From a virus: a stretch of 37,040 nucleotides of DNA. Below are positions 1 through 6,900 of the stretch, piece after piece. A program made the position numbers and the translations under genes. The stretch lies in IMG/VR virus record IMGVR_UViG_3300025880_000037, positions 1 to 37,040 of that record; one strand, 5' to 3'. The notes below the pieces were generated by a model. It did not search any database, was not told the origin of the DNA, and saw only the letters and a program-made list of their open reading frames with translations. Positions within the stretch are counted from its first letter, which is position 1; the number at the start of each line of letters is the position of its first letter.

Positions 1-363
1 GTTAGTTGTCGAAGCTCCAGTTTGGTCGTTATATGTTGTTTGCGCATTACTTGTTGAGTTAGGTCCTCTTGCGTAAGCATAGTCAAAACGAGTAGCACCA
101 GAACCAGTTCCAGTTGCTTGACTATCATCAGTAGCAATTAATCTTAATCCTTGAGTGCCGCTAACATAATATTTTAAACCGAATCTTGTCTTGGCATTAG
201 CTGAAGAACCACCATTAACAACTTGGTTATGAACAAATCCTGATCCTTCGTTTAAGTCTGCTACAAGGTTTGTTATTACATTACTAGTAATACCTGCACT
301 ACCACCGCCAGTTCCACCGGTATCTGTTGTGCCTGCTATTGTATTAAATGTATGACTTGGCAT
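1..363 (-). CDS. Hypothetical phage structural/fibre-like protein, C-terminus cut by window edge
   Basis: The frame opens with ATG at 363 and has no stop before the window start, so about 121 residues are visible and the C-terminus is missing. The N-terminus reads MPSHTFNTIAGTTDTGGTGG, followed by a Gly/Ser/Thr-rich stretch and a region containing KTRFGLKYYVSGTQGLRLIA and TRFDYAYARGP. There is no signal peptide or membrane segment. The composition (Gly, Thr, Ser, Asn, few charges) is that of a phage fibre or decoration protein. It starts 12 bases after the stop of the Hint-domain gene, with AAGGAA as a ribosome-binding site, so it is the last visible gene of the unit that begins at 3408. It lacks the I-x-G-T-T-V-I-D tag of its neighbours. 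I do not recognise a family. The reading frame is secure, but the function is inferred from context only. Confidence 0.75.
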   Translation of the reverse strand, partial: MPSHTFNTIAGTTDTGGTGGGSAGITSNVITNLVADLNEGSGFVHNQVVNGGSSANAKTRFGLKYYVSGTQGLRLIATDDSQATGTGSGATRFDYAYARGPNSTSNAQTTYNDQTGASTTN

Positions 364-375
364 CTTTTATTTCCT

Positions 376-858
376 TTACTTATTATGAACAACGTGTCCA
401 TTAACAATATATGTACTGTCTCCACCAACAGTCAGTGTATATACATCCTTAATCTGTTCTGGTGATTTATCAATTGAAGTTACTTCTTCATCATAATATT
501 CATTTGTTTCAGAATTATATTTCTTCAATATATCTCCTACCGCAAGTTGTGTTAAATCAAGGTTTGGATAATCTAAGGTTTCAGTATTTTCTCCAAGACA
601 TTTCCAACCATCAGTTGTTAAGAATGGGTGAGTACTTGAAACAAACATATCACTTCCGTTTATAGAATAATAATAATCTCTTAATTTGAAAGTTCTAAAT
701 CCTTCAATTTCTTTATGTAAACCATCTTGACCAATAACGTAATGAACTTCGTCATCTTCTTTGTTTGAGTATTGATCGTAAGCTGAATCCAACGTCATAA
801 TGCTTACTGTATTTGTATCAACATTCCATCTATATAAATTAGCTGACCCAATGAAACA
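376..858 (-). other. Hint domain coding segment
   Basis: This is the part of the preceding gene that encodes residues 315-474. Visible hallmarks are Cys1 (TGT at 858-856), the block-B-type His in STHPF, a V-G-D-I-L strand, and a C-terminal V-V-H-N. The penultimate His472 and Asn473 are the residues that assist or perform Asn cyclisation in inteins. The assignment is from motif order, not a profile search. Confidence 0.75.
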
Positions 859-1800
859 CCCAGACCCAGATGCTTGTGCATTGGCTTCAAATCTCCATGT
901 AGCAACTTTAGTATCTTCATATCCTGACTTTCGAGCCCAACATTCGATAATTTCAATATCTGTTTCATTATCAGTACCAGCAACTGGACCATAAGCAGCT
1001 GCTGTTGCCGCTGCTGAAACGGACGCGCCTGATGATGTGCTTGCCGTAACATATCCTGTATCTGTTATAATAGTACCGCCCGTAGTCTTAAGAACACATC
1101 GAGTTGTGTCTGGTGTTACTGAGTTTTCTTCCCATATTGTTGTTGATTGGCCACTCGTTCTTGAAACAAATGCGCCAGTTGATTGAGTGTAATACCCAAG
1201 AGGATCTCCACCAGTTCCAGTTGGAGTAAATCTGATTTCTGAACCACCGCCTGATCTTGCGCGATAATAAATATTACAAGAGGAAGTAGAAGTAATTGGA
1301 TCATTTACACCAAAATTCCCGCTGTAATGATTATCCGATTCTCCGGTAAGGAGTGTGCCACCTTCTCGAGCAACAATACTTGTAGCTCCTGGCCAACCGT
1401 TTAGAGAACCTCCACCGTTGGCAGTATATCCAAAAGCAACTGCTCTTATTTCAGATGCGGATATTACAGTAAAACACAAGTGCCATCTTTGATAACCTGA
1501 CCATGTTGGTGTTGTTCCGTCGGCCCAGTTTATATTGCTAGAAAAAGTTGGTGTATGATTTGAAGTACTAAGATCTAATAACATTTGTGCAGATTTTCCA
1601 GCCGCCGCAGCCGTTTCAGTAAAAGTAGTATCAGCTGATAATATACAATTCATAAACGGAGTTGAAAAATTTATGTTATCATTAGTAGAAGATATTGCAT
1701 AAGCACCCGCATGAGTTTTAATTCTTCCTACATTACCAACGATATTTTCCAATACTCTTTGATTGTCAATAACTGACGTGCCTGCTATATTAATCGACAT
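376..1800 (-). CDS. Fibre/adhesin-like protein with C-terminal Hint (hedgehog/intein-type) domain
   Basis: The protein has 474 residues in two parts. Residues 1-314 are a Gly/Ser/Thr-rich beta-type region. It opens with MSINIAGTSVIDNQRVL, matching the N-terminal tag of the two upstream fibre-like genes, and carries TPTF...TPTW...RW near residues 83-106, also shared with them. Residues 315-473 look like a Hint domain: Cys315 after SGSG, a block-B-like S-x-x-H in FVSSTHPFLTTDGW (His391), LAVGDILKKYN near 419, the late strand VYTLTV (453-458), TYIVNG (463-468), and the terminal V-V-H-N at 470-473. Only Lys474 follows the terminal Asn, so there is no real C-extein and protein splicing is not possible in the usual sense; N-terminal cleavage or ester transfer at Cys315 is. 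No homing-endonuclease insert is visible because the domain is only about 160 residues. GGAG lies ahead of the ATG, inside the end of the preceding 51-codon gene. Confidence 0.85.
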   Translation of the reverse strand: MSINIAGTSVIDNQRVLENIVGNVGRIKTHAGAYAISSTNDNINFSTPFMNCILSADTTFTETAAAAGKSAQMLLDLSTSNHTPTFSSNINWADGTTPTWSGYQRWHLCFTVISASEIRAVAFGYTANGGGSLNGWPGATSIVAREGGTLLTGESDNHYSGNFGVNDPITSTSSCNIYYRARSGGGSEIRFTPTGTGGDPLGYYTQSTGAFVSRTSGQSTTIWEENSVTPDTTRCVLKTTGGTIITDTGYVTASTSSGASVSAAATAAAYGPVAGTDNETDIEIIECWARKSGYEDTKVATWRFEANAQASGSGCFIGSANLYRWNVDTNTVSIMTLDSAYDQYSNKEDDEVHYVIGQDGLHKEIEGFRTFKLRDYYYSINGSDMFVSSTHPFLTTDGWKCLGENTETLDYPNLDLTQLAVGDILKKYNSETNEYYDEEVTSIDKSPEQIKDVYTLTVGGDSTYIVNGHVVHNK

Positions 1801-1802
1801 TA

Positions 1803-1958
1803 TTAATCTCCAGTTAACCTATTAGTAGCTGCTATCAGCTCAGCCAAATTATCTTCTTCATTATCGTGTTCTGGATATTGAATCCATTCTTCCCATACAT
1901 TGCCATCAGCGTCTTCTCTTTCGATTTTTGATGTTTTAAATAATCCTGTTAAAGCCAT
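1803..1958 (-). CDS. Small acidic hypothetical protein, 51 aa
   Basis: This short gene fills the gap between two fibre-like genes. It starts MALTGLFKTSKIEREDADGN, continues with a W-E-E-W-I-Q-Y-P-E-H segment rich in Asp and Glu, and ends ATNRLTGD before TAA. GGGGAG sits 8 bases ahead of the ATG, and the start is 3 bases from the upstream stop. The stop lies 2 bases before the ATG of the Hint-domain gene and carries that gene's GGAG, so translational coupling is likely. There are no membrane or signal segments. The tight fit, the strong ribosome-binding site and the sensible composition support a real gene. I do not recognise the family. It could be a small assembly factor or linker for the neighbouring fibre proteins, but nothing in the sequence proves this. 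Confidence 0.7.
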   Translation of the reverse strand: MALTGLFKTSKIEREDADGNVWEEWIQYPEHDNEEDNLAELIAATNRLTGD

Positions 1959-1961
1959 TTC

Positions 1962-2390
1962 TTATGCTCCCCAACTTGTTGCGGTAACTGAATGAACAGT
2001 AGAATCCCAAGATGTTATAACAATAATCCAGTATCTTGCAGTTGTCCAATCAGGTTCTGAATCATTTTCAAAAAGCCAAGTTTTACCACCGCCAAATGTT
2101 AAATCGTGCAAGTCAGTTGATCCGTCAACTAAATATGTAAATTGATCACCGCCTGTAGTACCAGTTATTCCAGTAATTATTACATCACTACCACTTAATG
2201 TTAAAAACTCTTGAGTTTCTGCGGCCATAGATTGGGCAAGATTTGCTGTACCTTGAGTTCTTGTTGCGTAACCTGGTTGAACATTATCGTATTCACCATT
2301 AACTCCAGTAAGATTTTTAAACTGCATACCAGTTAAAGCACCACTAGTCGTTCTATCTATTACTGTTGTTCCGCCTATTTTAATTGCCAT
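1962..2390 (-). CDS. Small fibre/tip-like protein with I-x-G-T-T-V-I-D tag
   Basis: The protein has 142 residues and starts MAIKIGGTTVIDRTTSGALT, the same N-terminal tag as the genes at 3408 and 1800. The C-terminal third contains W-L-F-E-N-D-S-E-P-D-W-T-T-A-R-Y-W, the module (Trp, then R-Y-W) also seen in both paralogues, and the chain ends a few residues after it. It therefore looks like a minimal form of the same family: tag, short beta-rich middle (LTLSGSDVIITGITGTTGG), and one W/RYW module. GGAG precedes the ATG, and the gene starts 4 bases after the upstream stop, within one operon. There is no enzyme motif. The likely role is a small virion or tail-tip component (inference from family resemblance and position); the exact role is unknown. 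Confidence 0.75.
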   Translation of the reverse strand: MAIKIGGTTVIDRTTSGALTGMQFKNLTGVNGEYDNVQPGYATRTQGTANLAQSMAAETQEFLTLSGSDVIITGITGTTGGDQFTYLVDGSTDLHDLTFGGGKTWLFENDSEPDWTTARYWIIVITSWDSTVHSVTATSWGA

Positions 2391-2394
2391 ATAA

Positions 2395-3408
2395 TTAAAC
2401 TCCTGGGTTCACTCCGGCCGTTGGTCCGTAATTACAAAACACACTTAATGGACCTACGTTAGCCGTCGAATAAAATGTACCTTCATTACACACAATCTTA
2501 ATTCTAAAATCTGGATCTGAAGAGTTAAAGTTTGCAGTAGTATGAGAATCATTTCCTGAGCTTGAATCTACTTCTGCAGACCAGCCAAAGAACACCTGCG
2601 ATGAAGCACAATTATAATAAGTTCCTGCTGCCAAGCCGTCATCTGTTGGCAAAGGGCCATAACTGTGACCCGAATTACTTCCGCAATTAGATCCTGAACA
2701 GTTCTGAGTGCCAGGGTTATATTGAACTTCTACTGATGATATTCCAGTTAATCCTGTATAGTTTGCATATGTAGTATACTGAGTAGATCCGTTTCTCGAA
2801 TCACCTGAACCATAAGTTACATTAACTCTATTATTTGCTGCACTATGAAGAAACGACATCCAGGCTGCAGCCCAAGGAGTACCTGATCCAAAAGAACTTG
2901 CTAGGTTATCCCATTGATTACCAAGACCACCTAAAAAATTTGAAAACGAGGATGATGGAGCCGACACTGCATCAAAAGGTACCGCTGTACATCTTGCTAC
3001 ACCATCAGGCCATATTACACCACTGATTGTCCAATATCTATCGCTTGACCAAGTAGGTGTTGATGTAAATGAAAATTGAGAAATAAAGGTTGGGGTATAC
3101 CCAGCGGATGCACGATCTAAATATATGGTAAAATGACTACCGATTTGACCTGCACTAAAAGCTCCAGCAGGAGCTACAGAAAACTGCAAGTTTTGAGTCA
3201 TCGCGAAACTAAATGCAGCATAACCTTGAGTAGATGCTGTACCGCTGTCTGCATCTCCTATTGGTATTGCACCACTAGATGGAATTGTTATTACATCCGG
3301 ATGAAAATCCGTAAAGTTAACATCTTCAAAAAATGTTTCATCACCATTGGAAGTGCCAATAACTCTTGAATCGTCAATTACCGTTGTGCCGGCTAGTTTA
3401 ATCGCCAT
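2395..3408 (-). CDS. Fibre/adhesin-like structural protein with I-x-G-T-T-V-I-D tag
   Basis: The protein has 337 residues. It begins MAIKLAGTTVIDDSRVIGTS, the shared N-terminal tag. Around residues 104-124 it has YTPTFISQFSF followed by TPTWSSDRYW, the module found again in the two downstream paralogues. The C-terminal half is rich in Ser, Gly and Asn with several Cys (NCSGSNCGSNSGHSYG; later YYNCASS and KIVCNEG), unusual for a cytoplasm-assembled virion protein and possibly metal or surface related. It is the first gene after a perfect late promoter box (3455-3448) and has a strong GGAGG ribosome-binding site. The tag probably anchors these proteins to a common attachment point and the variable remainder is exposed (inference). 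No known receptor-binding fold was identified by eye. Confidence 0.8.
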   Translation of the reverse strand: MAIKLAGTTVIDDSRVIGTSNGDETFFEDVNFTDFHPDVITIPSSGAIPIGDADSGTASTQGYAAFSFAMTQNLQFSVAPAGAFSAGQIGSHFTIYLDRASAGYTPTFISQFSFTSTPTWSSDRYWTISGVIWPDGVARCTAVPFDAVSAPSSSFSNFLGGLGNQWDNLASSFGSGTPWAAAWMSFLHSAANNRVNVTYGSGDSRNGSTQYTTYANYTGLTGISSVEVQYNPGTQNCSGSNCGSNSGHSYGPLPTDDGLAAGTYYNCASSQVFFGWSAEVDSSSGNDSHTTANFNSSDPDFRIKIVCNEGTFYSTANVGPLSVFCNYGPTAGVNPGV

Positions 3409-3447
3409 CTTCGTCCTCCAGACTATTAGCGTTTTAAGTATATAGTT

Positions 3448-3455
3448 TATTTATA
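3448..3455 (-). promoter_or_regulatory. T4-type late promoter box TATAAATA
   Basis: The minus strand reads TATAAATA, the T4 late promoter consensus. It lies between the stop of the nucleotidyltransferase-cupin gene and the ATG of the fibre-like gene, ending 39 bases before that ATG. It sits mostly in the loop of a 7-base inverted repeat (taagtat at 3435-3441 and atactta at 3453-3459). Confidence 0.7.
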
Positions 3456-3456
3456 C

Positions 3457-4209
3457 TTAGTCTCTTCTTTCAATATCAGATTCTTCGAGTTTGTCTCCAA
3501 GCCATACTTCAATTACTTTAGCGGTTTCGGTACCAACATTTGTTGCTCTATGCCAAACATTCTTTGGAATGTCAACACTTTGCCCTTCCCAATAGATACG
3601 AGATTCTGTTCTGTTCATACCATGATCAAGTTCCATTAATATAGAACCTTTTACAACATGCCAATGTTCAGATCTGTGTTTATGTTTTTGGTCGCTTAGT
3701 GATTGTCCTGCATCAAAACTTAGTTCTTTAACTCGCCAAGATCCGTTAGAATCTAATATTTTATATGTACCCCATTTACGCTGAGTCGTAGGTTGAGACC
3801 ATTCTTTTAATATCCAACTTGATGAATTCTTTTTATCTTCTCCACCAACTCCAAACTCAAACTGAATACCTTCTACTGCCATCTCAGGGATGTTGTCTGA
3901 TGTTCTATCACCACCATTAACAAATATAATGGTATCGTGTGGATACAACAATTTAACTTGTTCTAAGCAATGTATCGCGCTTCCATCAGAATCATCAAAA
4001 TCAATAACTGCATCAACACATGCTAATGCCTTAACGATTGCTGCTCTTTCTTTCCAAGGCATAAATGCTCTACCTTTCTTTCGTATTAACCATTCGTCAG
4101 AATTAACTCCAACGACAAGGTTAGTACCAGAAAGTGAAGCATCTTTTAAATATTCAATATGTCCTGAATGAATTGGATCAAAACCACCTGTCGCAACTAC
4201 AGTAATCAT
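3457..4209 (-). CDS. Cytidylyltransferase-like nucleotidyltransferase fused to a C-terminal cupin
   Basis: The protein has 250 residues and two domains. Residues 1-135 are a nucleotidyltransferase of the HIGH superfamily (glycerol-3-phosphate cytidylyltransferase / heptose-phosphate adenylyltransferase type): GGFDPIHSGHIEYL at 8-21 holds the H-x-G-H nucleotide-binding motif, NGGDRT is at 98-103, and KKNSSSWIL at 126-134 fits the S-x-x-S/T motif near the end of the fold. Residues 145-250 are a cupin like that of mannose-1-phosphate guanylyltransferase/mannose-6-phosphate isomerase: WRVKEL, LSDQKHKHRSEHWHVVKG (170-187, His176, His178 and Glu181 as likely metal ligands), a second motif with His220 (VWHRATNVG), and DIERRD at the end. 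It probably activates a sugar or polyol phosphate with a nucleotide and acts on or binds a sugar through the cupin. The ATG overlaps the upstream stop in ATGA, so translation is coupled to the methyltransferase. The substrate cannot be deduced. Confidence 0.85.
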   Translation of the reverse strand: MITVVATGGFDPIHSGHIEYLKDASLSGTNLVVGVNSDEWLIRKKGRAFMPWKERAAIVKALACVDAVIDFDDSDGSAIHCLEQVKLLYPHDTIIFVNGGDRTSDNIPEMAVEGIQFEFGVGGEDKKNSSSWILKEWSQPTTQRKWGTYKILDSNGSWRVKELSFDAGQSLSDQKHKHRSEHWHVVKGSILMELDHGMNRTESRIYWEGQSVDIPKNVWHRATNVGTETAKVIEVWLGDKLEESDIERRD

Positions 4210-5474
4210 TTGAGCGGCTCCATGAAATAATCAAATACAAAATTAGTATCTTTAGTTGCTAACATTTCTTTTGGAATATCAACTACATCAGGGTGGTAAT
4301 ACCAATCTTCATAAGGATAACCATCAGCGTGGAATCCAACATTTGGAACTGCACAAACATATCCATGTTCTTCTAATATCTTTTTGGCAGCATACTTTTT
4401 ATCTGTACTTAAACGATACGAATCATGTTCAAAAGTAATTATACCAAACTTGAATTTATCCAAAGGCATTTTTTCTAATACCGAGATTGATAATTCATCA
4501 CAATCAATTTGTAAATAATCTATTATTGGATCCATGCAATGTTTGTAAAATAAATCTTCGTAATTTATTTCAGTTGCATCAGCACAAATTACAGTATTGT
4601 TTCTTGCTTGTCTAAATTCATAACACAAGGCTTCAGAGTTATCTACTGAAATACCTTTCCAACCAAACTCCTCTTCAAGCAATGCTGTATTATTATGAAC
4701 ATGCGGATCTCCTGAACCAATCTCTAAATAAGAACCATTCTTTTTACCTCTATATGCAGATAAGACAAACATATCTTGAAAATGTTTAGAGTGATTTACA
4801 TGAATCTTTTCTATACCAGGAAATAAGAATTTATATCTTTCAAAATCTTCTTGAGTATATGGTATAATGTCAGGATAGAAATTCCAATCCAATGCCAACT
4901 GAACTTTTTCTCTAAGATGTTCTGGTAATTTACGTTTATGTTTTAAATTAAAGAATAATTGTTTTCCATCTTGTTGAGCAGTAATAGACCATTTAGCCAA
5001 AGCTTGAAAATATTCTAAATCTATTTTTCCTGGAAATCCTAATTCTTCATTAGGAACAATATCTTCAATATCTAACGCCAAGTTGGCGTGTAATAAACAA
5101 CTTTTCCATTTCTTCATCTTTTCGTAAACAGCACATAAAAGATAATGCGCCTCAGGTCTTTTTGGCATTAACGCCGCAGCGTCAAGTAATGCTCCTTCCG
5201 TTGTAAAGTTTCTATCTCTTTGCCTATCATAACATCGAGCAATACCAATTAATGATTTATATTGAAGGTTAGTATCTTTAGAAATATCAGCAGTCTTTAA
5301 ATATAAAGATACTGCCATTGCACCATTTTCTATTTTATCATAACACTGGGCCAAATTATAAATCTTTACTGGATTCTTTGGATCCATGATATGAGTTGTA
5401 AGTACATCTTGTAAATTCTTTTTATCATTTACATCAACAACATCACTCTCTGTAATGTATCTTTTAATCTTCAT
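4206..5474 (-). CDS. FkbM-type methyltransferase with N-terminal helical (TPR-like) repeats
   Basis: The protein has 422 residues. Residues about 20-200 are alpha-helical with TPR-like spacing (PVKIYNLAQCYDKIENGAMA, LQYKSLIGIARCYDRQR, PEAHYLLCAVYEKMKKW). Residues about 235-420 resemble FkbM-family SAM-dependent O-methyltransferases: motif I GSYLEIGSGDP (247-257), GISVDNS (274-280) with the acidic residue that would hold the SAM ribose, CADATEI, then DYLQIDCDE (319-327) and FGIITFEHDSYR (343-354), the typical FkbM strand pair. FkbM enzymes usually methylate hydroxyls of sugars or polyketides. A protein-binding repeat domain joined to it suggests a peptide or glycoprotein partner (inference). 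GAGGAGAGG precedes the ATG, the gene begins 2 bases after the propeller gene's stop, and it overlaps the next gene by 4 bases, so all three form one operon. Confidence 0.85.
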   Translation of the reverse strand: MKIKRYITESDVVDVNDKKNLQDVLTTHIMDPKNPVKIYNLAQCYDKIENGAMAVSLYLKTADISKDTNLQYKSLIGIARCYDRQRDRNFTTEGALLDAAALMPKRPEAHYLLCAVYEKMKKWKSCLLHANLALDIEDIVPNEELGFPGKIDLEYFQALAKWSITAQQDGKQLFFNLKHKRKLPEHLREKVQLALDWNFYPDIIPYTQEDFERYKFLFPGIEKIHVNHSKHFQDMFVLSAYRGKKNGSYLEIGSGDPHVHNNTALLEEEFGWKGISVDNSEALCYEFRQARNNTVICADATEINYEDLFYKHCMDPIIDYLQIDCDELSISVLEKMPLDKFKFGIITFEHDSYRLSTDKKYAAKKILEEHGYVCAVPNVGFHADGYPYEDWYYHPDVVDIPKEMLATKDTNFVFDYFMEPLK

Positions 5475-5476
5475 TA

Positions 5477-6520
5477 TTAACCTCTCCTCACAAAATCAAA
5501 GAATAATTCTTCAGGCATTTTTAATAAGAATGTACCATTGTCTTGATAACCAAAAGCAATAATTACATTACCATCTAAGAATACCATACCAGTCGCAAAC
5601 TCAATATTATATTCAAGACCTGTCGTAGGATCTTTTTGAGTACCTAAGAAATGGAAGTCCTTTGTAAAATGTTCTAATTTCCAATCTTTATCCCATACAA
5701 TTACTCTATGATTGTAATGACCATCTTTACGTCCAAACGCGTCTTTCTTTAAATCAACTTCATGAGTTAAACACATGTGTCGACCTTCGCCAATTGGATG
5801 TACTTGAGTACCACCTCTTAAATCTCTCCAAAGACCACGTTCAGTACCAACCTTTTCTTCGGTTAAATGAACCGTCTCAGTTGTACCTTTATCAATGTCA
5901 AATTTTACAAGTTCAGTAGGATTAGTCCATTTAACAAAATGCCATGGCATATCAACAACTGGCATCCAATTCTTTTCACAATATGTTGCATCATCTCCTG
6001 GAGCAGGAATGGGAAAACGAGCAACTTCTTTCCATTGACCTTCAATATATTCTAATTCTTGAAGCTCCATTCTACCTCTACCTTTATCGTCATAACAATC
6101 TCGACGTACTCCGCAAAGGAATAAACGGCCTTCCCAATTAAAGAGACGACCGTCTTCAAGACCAATAAAGTTCCATGTAGGTTTAGTATCAAGTTCTGTT
6201 GTATCAATCCTTTGAGCATGGATAATTTCTAAATCACCATTTAGCTCACACATAACATTATATGTTGTTAACGTAATATCGTTTTCAGGATGGATGTATT
6301 GAAGAGGACCCCAGACGTGAGGCCAATGTTTTCCTTCGGAATGATAAAGAGTATAATTAACATGGCGGACATTCAAAAGAATCCTTCCTTCATGTAGAAA
6401 GATGGAAGGATTCATAATCCCTGTCTCGCCGGTTAACTCTTTGGGTAGTGTAATTGGGTGGATGCTTCCGCCACGTTTCAGTGCATAGTGCACCAATCCG
6501 TGATGCCGTAAATCATGCAT
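5477..6520 (-). CDS. Glycosidase-like beta-propeller protein (GH130/GH43-like fold, tentative)
   Basis: The protein has 347 residues with beta-propeller character. Motifs in order: NPSIFLHEGRILLNVR (37-52), FIGLEDGRLFNWEGRLFLCG (118-137), EKNWMPVV (182-189), RGGTQ (235-239), HRVIVWDKDWKLE, YNIEFATGMVFLDG (304-317) and YQDNGTFLLKMP. The L-E-D-x-R, K-N-W-x-P and F-x-x-G order recalls five-bladed glycoside hydrolases and phosphorylases such as GH130, though the usual L-E-D-P-R reads L-E-D-G-R here. It may cleave, phosphorolyse or simply bind a glycan. It is the first gene of the three-gene carbohydrate cassette, with GGAG ahead of the ATG and an imperfect late promoter box 29 bases upstream. There is no signal peptide, so it acts in the cytoplasm or as a virion component. 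The fold is moderately supported; the activity is not established. Confidence 0.65.
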   Translation of the reverse strand: MHDLRHHGLVHYALKRGGSIHPITLPKELTGETGIMNPSIFLHEGRILLNVRHVNYTLYHSEGKHWPHVWGPLQYIHPENDITLTTYNVMCELNGDLEIIHAQRIDTTELDTKPTWNFIGLEDGRLFNWEGRLFLCGVRRDCYDDKGRGRMELQELEYIEGQWKEVARFPIPAPGDDATYCEKNWMPVVDMPWHFVKWTNPTELVKFDIDKGTTETVHLTEEKVGTERGLWRDLRGGTQVHPIGEGRHMCLTHEVDLKKDAFGRKDGHYNHRVIVWDKDWKLEHFTKDFHFLGTQKDPTTGLEYNIEFATGMVFLDGNVIIAFGYQDNGTFLLKMPEELFFDFVRRG

Positions 6521-6548
6521 GTTGACTCCATAATGTAGATCAAAATTT

Positions 6549-6556
6549 TATTTATT
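6549..6556 (-). promoter_or_regulatory. Possible weak late promoter box AATAAATA
   Basis: The minus strand reads AATAAATA, one mismatch from TATAAATA, in the 39-base gap ahead of the carbohydrate cassette and 29 bases before its first ATG. Similar octamers occur by chance inside AT-rich coding sequence, so support comes mainly from position. Confidence 0.35.
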
Positions 6557-6559
6557 CAT

Positions 6560-6889
6560 TTAAGACCAAGGAATTGCTTTCTCAGTAGTCCCTTGTTTTG
6601 CTATCTTTTGTTGAATAGTGGTATCGTAAGATGCTATTAGATCAGCAGATAATCCTGCTTCTAACCATTCTATAACCTTTGCTTCTGTTAAACTAGAAAA
6701 GGCAACGAAATCGGACTCAGCAACACTACTAGCGGTCTGTGTATGATAGCCAACAATACTTGCTGCTTTATCTCCGTCGATACCTTTTCTTCTCCATTGT
6801 ATTTTAACAACAGAATCTGTTAACGTAGCTCCGTCACCATTGACTTCGTCTTTGGTTTCAAAGTTAACTATTTCCCAAGAATAAGTCAT
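6560..6889 (-). CDS. Small phage protein, paralogue of the upstream gene (DUF7936-like)
   Basis: The protein has 109 residues. It starts MTYSWEIVNFETKDEVNGDG, has ATLTDSVVKIQWRRKGIDGD, then a helical segment with LTEAKVIEWLEAGL, and ends EKAIPWS. The same skeleton (W-x-I, K-x-[DR]-[EQ]-V-N, G-A-T-L-T, V-D-G-D, L-T-E-x-x-V-x-x-W, A-x-P-W) is present in the gene at 7332, so the two are tandem paralogues. The family resembles small uncharacterised proteins common in marine T4-like phages (I recall them as DUF7936; not checked). The start has only a weak AAGGT and lies 11 bases after the upstream stop, so it is probably coupled to that gene. Function unknown. Its position between fibre genes and the carbohydrate cassette suggests a late or structural role. 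Confidence 0.75.
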   Translation of the reverse strand: MTYSWEIVNFETKDEVNGDGATLTDSVVKIQWRRKGIDGDKAASIVGYHTQTASSVAESDFVAFSSLTEAKVIEWLEAGLSADLIASYDTTIQQKIAKQGTTEKAIPWS

Positions 6890-6900
6890 TGTTTAAGACC

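Noticed and set aside
376-858. Hint segment considered as a true splicing intein
   Set aside because: Only one residue follows the terminal Asn, there is no Ser/Thr/Cys at the +1 position, and no C-extein.
3435-3459. Inverted repeat considered as a terminator after the nucleotidyltransferase-cupin gene
   Set aside because: The stem is wholly AT-rich but for one pair, the loop is 11 bases, and no T run follows on the minus strand.
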